Source: Pinguiococcus pyrenoidosus (Eukaryota > Sar > Pinguiophyceae > Pinguiochrysidales > Pinguiochrysidaceae). Taken from it: a stretch of 64,000 nucleotides of DNA. This document shows positions 32,229 through 44,900 of the stretch, one piece after another (the stretch's first letter is position 1; the number at the start of each line of letters is the position of its first letter). The position numbers were made by a program, and so were the translations under genes. Location of the stretch: positions 16,615 to 80,614 of the forward strand of contig JAAMXY010002492.1 in assembly GCA_019677205.1 (NCBI GenBank). The letters are read 5' to 3'. The notes under the pieces are model-generated. The model ran no database searches. It had not been told where the DNA came from and worked only from the letters and a program-made list of their open reading frames with translations.

Positions 32229-32596
32229 GGCGCGCACAAGTCCGCGGCGCGTGGCCCTCGCAGCGGCAGCATGCGGGCGCAAACGCGTGGGGAGTGACGG
32301 TTGCCAATTCGAAACGTTTGTTGCGTCGCCACGGTATCAGCTGATCAGCTGATCCTGCCGTGGTCCGGTATTCGTTCTGCGAGCACGGACTTCCCGGAAC
32401 CATCCCGGACTTGCCGAGGAAGAAAGGCAAACGCCCGCGCTTCTGCAGTTCAGGCGCCACAGGGCTGGGTCGCCTGAAAGGTGCGCTGTTGGGTGGCAGG
32501 TTGCTTGCCAGTGACTTGGAACTCGAAGGGGAAGACCCGTTCAGCGATCCCGTCAAGACTCTGTAGAGGCCTGGGAGGCGTCAGCTTCGTACCAAG
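32229..32596. promoter_or_regulatory. Divergent promoter with 18-bp perfect palindrome
   Basis: 368 bp between divergent starts. At 32336-32353 lies atcagctgatcagctgat, a perfect 18-base inverted repeat containing two CAGCTG E-box-type hexamers. It is a plausible site for a dimeric DNA-binding protein; no regulator is identified. Confidence 0.45.
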
Positions 32597-34468
32597 ATGG
32601 AAGCGGCTTCTGACAAGGACGCACTCGACTTTGCCGGGATGCTGGAGGAGCTCCTTGAATTGCAGTCCCTTGACTTGCCGGAAGGGGCAGAGACCGGAGC
32701 GCTCACGGAGGCCATATCAAATCAGCTGTTGCAAAGCCCGCAGCTGAACCCGGTGAACTTCTTTGCTCGGCACGGCAGCCCTCAGCGGAAGCTCACGCCA
32801 TTTGAAGTGTGGGCGAAGGACCACCCCGAGACGCCCGTGAAGAAGAGCCCTAGACTAAGCAGGGCGCAATGGGACGACCTCGTCGATCATCTGTACCAGG
32901 CCAGACACGACAGGTCCGCAGACACCATGGCCAACGCACATCGAGAATCTCTGCTTACAGTAAGCTCCTGCCTTCCCTCCTTTCCTTCCCTCCTTTCCTT
33001 CCCTCCTTTCCTTCCCCCCTTTCCTTCCCTCCTTCTATCTCCATGACCAAAGAGCCCGGCGAATTCAAGCAATAGAGCAGGAGATCCTTGCAGAAGAGTT
33101 CCAGAACTGCCCTTTTCAGCCAAGGCTGTGCAAGCAAAGCCTGCGAAGAGCGGGGGATCAAACGACGGCGCCACTGGAACTGAGGTAGGCTTCTTCGGCG
33201 TCCCCTGGTTCTTTCTGCGCATTCGTGGAAATACCCCAACAGTGCCTCATCCCGCCTTATCCGATGTTGAACAGGATGAAGAGGAGAATCGAGGACTATC
33301 GGGAACACGCAGAGCGCGAACGGAGACTACAGCTTGCCGAGCTCATGAAGGAGTGCACTTTCAAGTACGAGCCCAAAGTCGCCAAGCTGCCCTCCGGCCG
33401 CCCGTGGTCTCTATGCTCGTGGGCATCTAACAAGAGCGTTTCTGTTTTTCCTGGCAGACCAAAGATGGCTGGACTGCGGCGATCGGAAAAGTATTTGGAG
33501 AGATCGGGACATCCGAGTCGCTCCGTGCGGGATATGTTGGAGTTTGGTGAGAAAGCCAGGTGCGCAGATGATGCATCGGGAAGCAAAGCGGAGAGGGGCG
33601 GGAGAGAGAGGGATTGTATGGCGAGAGTAGAATGCAAAGTACGACGTGGACTGTCTCACCTGGGACGAAAAGCAGGATCCGGCAGGAACAGCGACGTCAA
33701 GCCAGCATCGAGATGCAGATGCGGGCTGCGACCTTTCAGCCGGAGCAGAATGCCGTTTCAAGGAAGCTTCAGGTGAGGCTCGCCTTCACCGCTGTATAGC
33801 AAGCCGAAGCCGACCGACCAATGTGATTGCGGACTCCTTGGCGCTCGTAGCAACGGAGGCGCACATCTCAGCCCTGGGAATTCGCGGACGTCTACGAGCG
33901 CCTGTACAGATATCAGAAGGTAGCGCATCGCTCCGCTCGAAGCTTGCACTTTGCAGCAGGTTATCCTTATCGGAACGCTTTCCTCCTTGCTTCGCAGGAG
34001 CAATTCAGGGTCACGGGCGCGTCCAGCGATCCAGGGCATGAAGAAGAGACTTTCCGGCCTCGAATCACCAAGCGGGCGAGATGCCTGAGCGTCCCAGGTC
34101 GCCGTCAAGATCCTTTCTCTCGGCTCGTCGCTACAGCGAGAGATCGAACTCAGGAGCACCATGCTAGGCACGTGCTTTTGATGCAAGACTCGTATCGAGG
34201 CGTCGCTCCCTACGCATGGGAAGAGAGACTCCTTCAGCGACAGAAAGAGCCAGACGCAGCACAGACGGGATTTGCGTGCGTACGTTGTGAAACTGTGGCC
34301 ACGGATGCCTCGAGGGACTTCCTCTGACCTGCTTGTGCCTCTGCGCAGGCGAGGAGTGCGATTTGCCATCCCGCTTCAACCATAAACGTGTGCGAGCGAA
34401 GTCCGCAGATCGAGAAGCTGACCGAGCTGCTGGACGAAGCAGCGCAAGTCGGCATGGACAAGGGCTAG
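32597..34468 (+). CDS. F-x-P-x-I repeat protein (protist cytoskeletal/flagellar type), function unknown
   Basis: Eight exons fit with consistent phases: 32597-32959, 33081-33184, 33275-33403, 33458-33559, 33676-33772, 33872-33919, 33998-34279, 34349-34468; 414 aa. The protein is built of alternating helical segments and a short recurring motif: NCPFQPRLCKQS, CTFKYEPKVAKLP, ATFQPEQNAVSRKL and ETFRPRITKRARCLS (F-x-P-x-hydrophobic...S/K). Between them are R-L-Y-type stretches such as WEFADVYERLYRYQK and RQEQRRQASIEMQMR. Proteins with this pattern are common in ciliated and flagellated protists, often uncharacterised. There is some likeness to FAM161. Intron 1 carries a polypyrimidine tandem repeat. 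I infer a microtubule or flagellar role from architecture alone. Confidence 0.68.
32971..33034. repeat. Polypyrimidine tandem repeat in intron
   Basis: About five copies of a CCTTCCCTCCTTT-type 13-mer fill most of intron 1 of the F-x-P-x-I gene. Such a homopyrimidine tract may form triplex DNA. Confidence 0.85.
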
Positions 34469-34573
34469 GGCAAAGACATTCACTGTAGGACTTCTCTTAT
34501 CTCTATCTTTATGACAACAGATGACAGGCCAGCTTCGAACCTAAACACGCAAAGACATCTATTGCTGCAGCGC

Positions 34574-36433
34574 TCAGAAAACGCTCAAACTTCCCGCGAT
34601 GACCCCTGCGGCGTCAGGGTGCTCCTGCCAGTCCTTTGCCGTTGAGCTGCGCGGCTCTTCGTCCCCGAACACGTCCTTATCCCCTTCTAGGTACTCGTTG
34701 AGAGCAGTCGGCACTAAGCTGTCAAGATAGTTGGCCAGATCCGTGTTCCCTCCCAGTACATCCTCATCATAGGGATCAGTTGGCGAGACATGATGGATCT
34801 CCGCGGTGGGATCAGGTCTCGGCGTCGTGTAGTTCATCGCTCTTCCCTTGCCCAGGTATTGCGCCTCATTCACCTCATTCAGCTGCTTGTTCAACCATGC
34901 GATCACTTGCTGATTCGATTCCAGGAGCCCCTCCGCCTCCTCCACCTTCTTCGCTAGCTCGGTCGCTCGGCTGTCGGGCGAAGGATGCATTGATTAGCTT
35001 CAGGGAACTGGAGCAGGAAAGGCGGAGCATCCCTTCTTCTGAGCTTGCACTACTTACCTTTCTGCGCTTCTCTGGCCCTGCAAAGCGTCCGACTTGTCCC
35101 TCTTGATGCTCTCCATCGCTCTTCGCATCTCGTCAACGTCCGCCTGGAGCCGATCCACGCTGTTCTCTTGTCTCTTGACGAGATCCGCCTTGAGCTTCAG
35201 TTTCTGCCGGAGATGCCGCTGCTCCGTCTGCAGCCTCGTGATGATTCCATTGCCCTTCTCAATCTCGGCGACTCCTATTCTCAGCTTCTCCTGCAGTGTG
35301 GCGACCGTCTCCTTGTAGAGCCTCAGGGTTTCTTCCTTGGATTCGCGCCCCTCGTGGGCCGCGGCGGCAGCGGCTGCTCCCTGCGCGGCGATGGCCTTGT
35401 TGTCCTCCACTTCTGTTCTCGCAGCTTCCAACTGCAGCGTGAGACGATGATTCTCCTTCTCCAGAGCGAATCGCTCGGTGCTGAGCTGCCTCGCATCGAC
35501 CTGAGCCTGCTTCGCCTCGTCCCGCGCCGCGTCGACAGCACCTTCCAGCTGATCCAACGCCCGCCTGGTTTCGCGCAGATCTGCCTCCAGGCGACCGCGG
35601 ACCTCAGTCAGCTCCGCCTTCTTGGTCTCGGCGTCCTCTAATCGCCTGGCCATCTCCGCCTGCTGGGTCTGGCAATGCTCCTGGTGCTGCCGCATCTCCT
35701 TGGTCGTCGAGGCGCGCACGTCCGCCAGCTCCGTGGCGTGCTGTTCCCTGAGATGCGCCAGCTCCGTCGCGTGGGTCGCCGCCGACTCACGAGACTCCGT
35801 CGCCCGCGACGATCTGAGCTCCGCCAGCTCGTCCACTGCTTTGGTCCGCATCTCCCGCTCCTGCTGCAGAAGCTGCCTGGTCCGCTCCAGCTCGTTCCTG
35901 GTCTGCTCATAGCTCTGCTTCATCTGCCGCAGGCGCCCCCCCAGGAAGTGCTTGACGCTGGCGTCATCGCCCGGGTGGAAGCGCAGGCTGAGATGCGTCA
36001 GCTCCTTGAAGGGATTGGTCTCCACCACGCTAAACACGCCCACGCGGCCCTCCTCGTGCAGCGGTCCCACCAGACGCGCGAGGAAGCGCGGCGCCACAGC
36101 TCCGCGCTCGGCTTGCACAAGCTCGAGAAGCTCGATGAACTTCTTCGGGAAGTCGGGGAAATCCACCAGCAAGCTTTGGTCGCGCTTCAGGACGGGAAAG
36201 TCTTCTTCTCCGACCTGAAGCGTCTGCAAGAAAAGCTCCGCGCCCGCGCCGCTGCCTTCGTCCGTGATCTCCACGTGCAGCAGACGCTCCTTCTGACCCG
36301 TCGGGGAGGTCCGCGAGCCGCGCAAAACGCGAACAATCAGCTGCGCCACGCGCTCCTCGCCACGCTCCGTCAGTTTCAGCTGGACGGGGAGCACGCCATC
36401 GTAGAGCGGCTCCTGGCGGTCCAGCTCCGCCAT
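34574..36433 (-). CDS. SAS-6: SAS-6 centriole cartwheel protein
   Basis: Structural core of the centriolar cartwheel, setting nine-fold symmetry of centrioles and basal bodies. Two exons, 36433-35058 and 34970-34574, joined in phase 2, give 590 aa (human 657). The N-terminal head domain covers about residues 15-155: VLPVQLKLTERGEERVAQLI, LKRDQSLLVDFPDFPKKFIE, and the highly conserved VETNPFKELTHLSLRFHPGD with KHFLGGRLRQMK. A long coiled coil follows to about residue 490 (LERTRQLLQQEREMRTKAVD and onward), forming the spoke. The second exon restores the family C-terminal coil end, LLESNQQVIAWLNKQLNEV, before a disordered tail. ATG 36433 gives MAELDRQEPLYDG. The gene is head-to-head with IFT57. 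Confidence 0.95.
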
Positions 36434-37090
36434 GGCAGTGCAAACGGGGAGGAAAGGGAGAGGAGGCGCTCGTAAGCGTTCGAGCGAGAGTCTAAAAATG
36501 GCGGCTTCGACGCTTTCGGCAGAAAAGAGCGGGAACGGAAATGGCGCCAAAAAGGATTTGACTGGAAATGCGCGCGAAAACCATCGGCTTTTTTCAAAGT
36601 ATTGAAATAACTTTATTACACCTCTAATATATCCATGTTAATAGAGACGTCAATTCTTAAACATTTCACTCAATGAACGCGCTCGGTGGTCCGGATTGAA
36701 CACAAGTCGAGAGGATTCCCCGTAATGGGCTGTTACACACGCACATAATTTCGAGACCTTTTCAAAATGTACGTTTCCCGTTACGCCCTCCGTCTTCCCG
36801 CGTTTCTCGGGACCGAAGACCGCCACCTTTCAAAGCGGAGGGCATCTTCAGCGCTCCTTTTTGCGTACATCTCTGCTTGCTTGCAAACGTGGACTGCAGG
36901 TGCTCCTGAGGTGCAGCAGAGAGCTCGATTCGCCGCGGCACAGCGTCGTCTCTGTCCAACATGGAGGAGTCCGAGGCGGAAGGGCTGCAGCGTCGTCCCC
37001 AAGCACCGTCTCTGGTACTCGCTTTGGGCGTTCTGGGGGCTCTTCCAGCATCTGTGTACTTAGCGGGACCTTCGCTTGTAGGGAGTGGCC
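36434..37090. promoter_or_regulatory. Shared divergent region SAS-6 / IFT57
   Basis: 657 bp between divergent starts of two ciliary genes, with an AT-rich block at about 36594-36760 unlike the GC-rich flanks. No specific motif was identified. Bidirectional promoter is inferred. Confidence 0.5.
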
Positions 37091-38714
37091 ATGGCAGCCA
37101 TGGAAAACGCGCTGGACAAGCTGTTCATTCTGGACTATGAGCAGAGGCTTTGCCGCCCTCGAGGCATTGAACCCCTGCACCGCGCGTACTTCGCCGTTCC
37201 CGGGCCCAACCCTTCTCTGCAGTTCAAGACGCTCACGGACGTGTGCAGCTGGCTGGTCACGGAGATCACGGGAGACCCCAATGCCTTCGTGGTGGAGCAA
37301 TTCGACGACCCCAACACCTCCGTGAACAAGCTCATGCTGGCCCTGCGGGGCCTCCACTTCGACTTGGACTTCTCCGCCACCAAGCTCAGGCCCGGCCACG
37401 GCGAGGCGGTCTGCGCGGTGCTGGATTTCCTCACGGACAAGGCCCTGCAGGCCCGGAACTTCTCCTTCCAGCGGCCCATCTACGATGACGTCCAAGGCGC
37501 AGACGAAGCTGAAGCGGACGATGACGCCGATGCAGGCGACATCGAAGACGAAGCGGAGATCGAGGAAGAGGAAGAGGTGTGTCACATGGGACGATTGCTC
37601 TGCTGGTCACCTAGGCTGAGCATTGCCTCTGCGTTGCACAGGCGGTTTTCACGGATGCTGCCCCGCTGGCGGAGGGCGACGCCAAGGAGTCCGATGCCAT
37701 GCATCAGATGCTCGAAGCGAAGATCGACCCCGTCGAGTGGAACACCGAGCTAGAGAGGGTGGGCCCCCGGTTGAGACACGTGAGCAAGGTGCGGCATCGA
37801 CTTTGCGTCGACGTCGGCAAAGCAGTCCCTGATGTTGCGCTGCTGCTCCTTCTCAGAGAAAGAACGAGGTGCTCAGCGGTGACTGGCGGCAGCATGTCAC
37901 CCTGACGACGCAGCATCACGGGCAAATCTCAAAGTCCTTCTCCAACACGGTGGACAAGCTGTCCGGCATACGCACCCAGCTCGATGACGCAGTGGAGAGG
38001 ATGAGCGGCAAGGAGAAATACATCAACAATCAGTTCGAGGAGATCCGCCAACAGTATTCCGAGCTGCGGGAGCAGCTGAAGGTCAGCGACCCGCACCCTC
38101 TCCAACTGTGCGACCTCTCTGAAGCAGCGTCGCTCTTTTCGCAGGGGTTCGAGGAGCAGCACGAGACGGCGAGCATGAATGTATCGAGCTTGACAAACGA
38201 GCTTGCAAACATCACGGAGCAGCTGGAGGAAGTTAAGGAAACTGTGCACGACAGGTGATACCTGCAGAATGAGGGAATGTCGCCGGCACAAGGCGCCTAA
38301 CATTGAATGCTGCTTGGATAGGTCGACGGGGATTTCCGACCCATCGCCGCTCGTAAAGATCAAAAGCGCCTTGCAGGATCTTCGGTCTGAGATCAAGGCC
38401 TTCGATTTACGCATAGGCGTCGTAAGGTGTGTATGAGCATGAGAACGCATGCAAAAGCCGCCTCTCTTTCTCTCCGTTGCTAACGAATGCCAAAATGACG
38501 TTCTAGCCATAGCGTTGTCGCTGCGAAGATGCGCGTGCAACGAGCTGTGCGGGAGAACGAGACCCAGAGCGCACAGAAGCGCACTAGAAATAGAATTCGA
38601 AGTAGAGGAGGATTGGGCAGTTCGGACGGGGCCAATGGGCTCCGCAAGCGCGGTCTGAGCCTTTCGGAGGACGAACAAGACGCCTATGACATCAGTGACC
38701 CCGAGACCTTCTGA
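37091..38714 (+). CDS. IFT57: IFT57 (intraflagellar transport complex B subunit)
   Basis: Peripheral IFT-B protein (Hippi) needed for anterograde transport in cilia. Six exons, 37091-37576, 37642-37788, 37857-38081, 38145-38254, 38322-38426 and 38507-38714, give 426 aa, almost the same as human IFT57 (429). The N-terminal calponin-homology-like domain spans about residues 1-150 (ENALDKLFILDYEQRLCRPR, FKTLTDVCSWLVTEITG, KALQARNFSFQRPIYDD). An acidic linker follows, then IDPVEWNTELERVGPRL, and the coiled coil with SGKEKYINNQFEEIRQQYSE and PLVKIKSALQDLRSEIKAFD-LRIGVVSH, all family hallmarks. ATG 37100 is an alternative start. It faces SAS-6 across a shared upstream region and converges on the IP3-receptor gene, 207 bp away. 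Confidence 0.96.
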
Positions 38715-38921
38715 TATTGCCGAGATGAAATCGCATATTGCTTTGCTTGAACTGGCGTGGTGGCTTGTCTTCCGACCGGAGCTGGCGGGCTTCGCTGCTC
38801 ACGGCAACCAGAGAAGGATTTCTCCATCATAAAACTCCGACTGCACGATCAGCGCTTCGGCACAAGACGAGGCACGGAGCTTCACGAGCTGCGAGGACTG
38901 ACAGCCCGTGCAGCTTCTGCT

Positions 38922-41900
38922 CTATCGATCCGGATCTTCCACAATCAATGCCCTTCCTCTCGGTATCCAATCGAAATCATCGGCCGCGATGCGCGCCTGC
39001 ACGAATGACTCGGGGCCGTTGTACTCCGTCGCCGTCTTGTTTTTCAAGTAGATCACGAAGTACATGTAGTCCCACATGTTGTGCTCGTACTTTATGTGCC
39101 GAACGTACGGCTTGGAGTGCTCGCCGACGTGCGCATGAACAGTCCGTTTCGCTCGTTCGTCGATGTCGTCCTTGTCGATGCCACAGATGAAGCAGCGCGA
39201 GGCCTGGAGCTGCTCCCTCCGCCGAGTGTCTTCGCGCAGCTGGCCAAAGGTGTCGATGATGATACCGAACACCAAGTTGAGCATCACAATGATCACAACA
39301 ACGAAGTAGCTGATGTCAAAGAGGATTCGCCCGGCGCGGGACTGGGTCTGTTCTTCCGGTGGGTTCTCGAGGTCGTCCGTCATCCATTCCCCGAGGCCTC
39401 CACCATAGATGAGTCCGTAGTATATCGTCGCCGAGAAGCAGCTGTACAAGTCGATGCAGAGGTTTTCTCCACTATTGCTGTCCTCCACGGACGTCGCGAA
39501 GAAGGTGAAGGCGAACACCGTGTAGATGTAGATGACAATGACCACCAGGACGAAGGTCGTGGCGAGAGCCTTACGCGGCACGAAGACCGCGCGAACCACG
39601 TTCTGCAGCGTCTCCGACACGGTAATGATCCCCAGCAGCAGCAGCGTGTACAAGAACTTGAAACCGAGGAGTCCGCCAAGCGCGCAGCCGGTCGATATGA
39701 GCGCCCAGGACGTCTTGGTCGAGAGCACGATGTCAAAGACTACTTGCAGGAGAGAGATCACGATCCATCGATTGAAGGGAGGGAAGGTGAGCTTGCGCAC
39801 GCCAGACGCGGTCGCTAAGGCAAACGTCGGTGCGAACGCCACGCGCAGCTCGTTGGAGAACCTCCCGAACCGCAGGTACACAATGACGTTCATGGCGCCA
39901 AGGATGACCATGGCAATGATCATGCCCGCGAACGCATTGATGGTGCGACTGACGGTGTGCGTCGGATTCTGCCGCAGGCGAATCCCCTGCAGCTGCAGCC
40001 GACTGGCGGCACGGCGCTCGTTCACCAGATCGCGAATGCGGCGCTTCCACGAGATGGGCGCCTTGAGACGGAGCCTCAGCACCACCTGCACGACATTCAG
40101 CGAGAAGATCAGGACCGCCAGGAGAGTCTCCAGGTTGCAGATGAAGCCGCCGCTGCATCTGGGGTCCCCGTAGTCGCCGTCTTCGATCTCCAGCCTGCTG
40201 GCGATGAGGATCTGGAAGTTGAGCAGGAAGGCAAGCACAAGCGACAGGGTCTCCCGCTCCTTCTCGAACTTGAGCAAATTGGACGCGAAGCGGTTCTTGG
40301 CGATCTTGGACTTCATGTAGATGTCGTCGTGAACGTGGTCGGTGAGCTTCAAGAATGCGCGAACGCGGTCGTCGTCCTCCCAGTTCAAGGACAGCTTGAT
40401 CTTCTCCTTGGTCTCGTCGTTGAAGTGGCGGCACTCCGGCGGTAGCGGAAAGTACACCGGATACAGCATCGCCTCGGTGGCTTTCCGGCCCGCCTTGGAG
40501 AAGGTCTGACCCGACTTGTCCGCCGCCGGCATCTTCGCGACGCCGGCGACGCCGATGCGGTTGCCGTTGACCTCTTCCTCGCCATCGCTGTCGGTGGCGT
40601 TCTCGTCTCCCGTCGGTTTCTTCACCGCGCCGGAATCCAGCGAACCGTGTGCGCCGCTCCAGAGCACCTCGATCCGGCGCAGGTTATCGGTGACGTACAC
40701 GAAGGCGCGCCGGTACAGGTTCTCCTGTTCCTCCAGCTGGCGCGACGAGTCGCGATCCCGGTACAGCATCTTGGCTCTCCGCGCCGTCTGCGGCTGCAGC
40801 GCCGCGAAGAACGTCGGGTCCGTCTCGGACAACGTGTACACGAGCGTCATCATCTGGTAGGCCTCGGCGAGCAGGTAGCTCTCTTCGGCCGAATCCAGTT
40901 TACCGGTCTCCCGGCCCAGCTCGAACTCGGCGAAGCTCAGCATGATGCGGTTGCGGATCGCCTTGGCGTCCAGCCTCTCCGCCAGCGACGCCGTGACCGG
41001 GTCGCTTGAGCCGCCGGGACGGCCTTCGCATAGAGACACCAGAAGAGAAGAGAGCTTGACCTGGATCTCGCGCCAGGTGTGCTGGTCGTTGCTGCTCTCT
41101 TCATCGGCGTCGTCGACGTCGTCGTCGTCGAGGCGCTCACCGGTGAAGTCCGGCGGGATGGCGCTGCGCTGGATGATGGTGGCGAACTCGGGCACCGCGC
41201 CGGTGGACAGGATCTCCTGGTTCTCGTAGTTGGGACCCTGGACGCACTCGGTGAAGAAATCGATGAGCGCCGCGAGGTCCCGCATCTCCGGTTGCTCAAT
41301 GGCACGCAGGGCATGTTCGTTGTACGTGCTCTGGCGGAAGAGCTGCATGGCGGCGTCGAGCACGTTGTACTCGCGGAGCAGCCTCTGCGTCTTGGGGTTA
41401 TGCCCCTCGACGAACAACTGAAGGAACCGAAAGAGCCGATCGAGTCGCAAGCTGCGTCGCACGTGGAGCAGCCCTCGGCTGTCCTGGAGGATCTGCTTGC
41501 TGCTGTCGCTCTTGGCCGCATTGCGGTTGATCTGCTGGTGCCAGGTTCGCGCCGCGCGCGCACCCTTGAGGATGTTCTTGCAGCAGCGCTGGAAGAACGA
41601 GTCGGCAGTGCCGCCCTGGTCGTCGAAGGACGTCGCGCCCAGGTCGTCCACCACCACGTCAACGCCAGGATCTTTCACGGGCAGCGGCTTTGTGACGTCC
41701 GCGTCGTCGGAGCTCTTGAGGTCCTTCCGAGAGCGCACCAGGTGCGCGTAGAACCTCTCCTGCACGTCCTCGTTTCCGCCCTCGAGCAGCGCGATGCCTG
41801 GGAGACGTAAAGAAAGAGCAAGAGAGGGGAAGGAAGGGGGGGAGGGGGGTCAACAGGCGGATCTCCGGGCAGAGTTGTCGTCCACTGAGTCAGTCGCAAT

Positions 41901-44900
41901 GTCGCTACCTAGCGAGGTCGCCTCGTGCTCGACGAAAGGCGATGCATTGCCGACGCCGCTGCTGATGACATCGGCCACCAACTCCGTCGCACCTTCGGAA
42001 CAGCGTGAGGTTTGAAGAAAGGAGAACCGTTCGTAAGCCGGGGGGACCCAAGCGAAAAAAAGAAGTCGAGCCCGGAAGACATACCGGCCTCGCAGCTAAG
42101 TGTCTGCATCCGCTCGACCAGCGCGACCACTCCGTCTCGGTCCATGTCTTCGTCGTCCAGTTCGGCCAGCTCCTCGACACGGTGATCCACTGTGATGGCC
42201 TTGGCGGACAGCGCGAGGTCGCTGTTCTTGAGCAGACGTCGGCGCTGGTACATGCTGTACAGCGAGAGGCCCTTGGCCGTGAGGCGCCGAACACACTTGA
42301 TGATCGTCTCGCACACTTCTGCTTGGCGCCGCTGCTTGTCTAGCTCTCCTCGTGCGAAGAAGTCGTTGCCCACCTGCATCTCGGCGTCGCTGGTCTGCGC
42401 CAGACCGGACGACAGCACGTGCACGATGTGGCGAGCCAAGAGCATGATGCGCGTCAGGAACTCCTGCATGGAGATGGGCAGCTTCTCGCACTTGGAGTCA
42501 TAGGCGAACACGGCGTCTTGCAGATCCGCCGACTCGTGGCTGGTCCACTGGAAGATGTGGCTCGTAACCTCCTCGATGTTGTGGATCACGTTCACGAGCA
42601 TGTCGAAAGAGGCTTGATGGACACCCGTGCGCTGATACGCCTCCTTGAGGCATTGGACAAACATCGCGACGCGCCTTTGCTGCTCCTCCGTCGTGGCGTC
42701 GATCTCCTCCTTCTTGTTGCGATGCAGCATCGCCACGGCACGAGAGGTCTCCACGGCAACGTCGACGGCGAGCTGAGTGGCGTCCACTGGCGTGTCTCCA
42801 TGCGACGAGCGAACGCTGTTGTTTACGATCTGCTTCACCAAGCTGGCGCTGTTCCGAGAGTGGGGAAGGGCCATGCTGGCGAAGTTGCTTGACGAGTCTC
42901 GCGCCGATACTGGCGTCGACTCGCCACCACCCAATCCACCAGTCGCGTCCCTAGGGTTGTCCGTCTTGAGAGACGCGCCGTTCACCTGCAGGTGGCCGGC
43001 GAGCAGGAGCAGATGGTGGATGCGAGCCGACGAGTACTGCCGCCCTCGCATTTGGAAGCAGAGCTCGCCGATCCGCTCGCGAAGCCTGAACATCAAGTTC
43101 ATCTGATTGTGGGTCCAGCCCTTGATGACGACGACGTCGCCGAAGCCGTACTTGGACGTGCTGGTCTCCACGTCCCTCTCCAGCGGCCTTGGGCTGCTGG
43201 TGCGGCTATGCCACGACGATGTGGACGATGCGAAGCTACTCGCCGAGATGTGCTGCATGCTGTACTGCATCTCCGCGAAGGGCGGCTCCCCCGTGACGTA
43301 GCGCACGAAGTTCTCCAGGCAAGGAAGGATGCCCTCGAAGATCAGCTGGATGTTCAGCGCCTGGGCGCGTAGCTCGTTGCGCCGGTCGGCTTCGGTCTCG
43401 AGCACCCTCGTCTCCCGCTTCATCTCCTGGAAGTGCGGTACGCAGTCGTCCTCGCTCCCGTCGTCGTCCCCTACCGACAGGTCGTCCAGGTACGACGAAC
43501 CGATGCGCGCGTCGTCTAGCTCTTGGAGAGTGGCGTAGTCGTCGAAGTCGAAGTGCGCGTGCTTCCCACGACTCCGTTCTTGCTCCTCCGACCTGAGGGA
43601 AGTCGCCCGTTCCAGCAGGGCGCAGCCGTGCTTCGCCGTCGACTCCACGCCGGCGGCTTCGTCGAAGCGGTGGTGGCCCACAATCAGGGCGTCCTTTTTG
43701 TCCTGGATGATATCGAAGGCGCCTGTGAAATGCTTCCCCGTCCACGTCGACAGAGGCTCCAGCAGGCGCGTCAGGAGTGTGAGCAGGCATTCGATGATCT
43801 GCCAGGTGCCCGGGTCGTTTCGAAGGCCCACAAGGCGGTCGGTCGGTTCCTGCGCCACCGCGGCGGCGGAGGCGTCCTTCCGGGCTTCCAACGTGTCCCC
43901 GGCCTCGAAGTACACGTGGCGCAAGAACAGGCAGAAGGCGCGGCAGACCTGGCGATGCCGGTGCGTCACGGGGTCCTTCAGCACTTCCTGCACATGTACG
44001 TACGGCACCAGCAGTCGAGCCTGGTGCTGGTTGACCTGATCGTTCCCCTGCGACAGCACGGCCAGCAGCTCGACGCTCATGGCGTGGTGGTTTAGGATGG
44101 ACCGCTCACGCGCCACGAGGCGCTTGGCAGGGCCCGCCTTGTCATAGATGGTCAGGAGGCTCTTCCGCCGCTGGTAGCCCTTGGACGCGCGGATCTCCTC
44201 CACCTTCGAGCGGCGGGTGACCAACTTGCTTCTGCTGCTGCTCTCGGCCTCGGCGTCCTCTGCCGTGTCGTTTGGCGCGTCGCAGAAGAGCGGAAAGGCA
44301 TGCGGCATGTTGCGCACGACTTTCAGCACCGAGCCCATGATGATCTGCTGATTACGGCGGAAATTGGTGCGCCCCACCTTCAGCGCGTCCAGCAGCAGCT
44401 GCAAGTACGGATGGATGGCGTCGAAGCGCTCGCCGTGCAGCAGCTTCTGGCTGACGATTGCGAAGCACTGGTCAAAGATGGCTGCCGGCAGGAACAGCGC
44501 GTTCCGTGGGTGCTCCTTGATGATGGCGCGGATGACGCGCGTGACGCCCGTGTCGCCTCCCAGCTGCGGCCGTAGGAAGGGAATGCATTCTCGCAAGGCG
44601 TCCTGGTTCGCCTGAGCGCCAAAGGCAAAGCTGGCGAGGAAATCGCTGCCTGCGGACTGGAGCCTCTTCAGGAGGAACGTCGCAGCGTTCGTCGCGCTCT
44701 GGGTCGGTGTCTGCTTTGGCGCGTTGGACCAGGAGCCCAGCCGCATACAGATGAGGTCCAAGACCACTTCATGCGCCTGCAGCTTGCGCAGCAGATGCTG
44801 GTTCTGCGCACGTTCGGGATGCTTGGGTAGCACCAGATCTCGGAACGCGAGGAGGAGCTGTGTGCTCTGCTGCGCCGTCGCGATGCTCTCCTTTCGGGTC

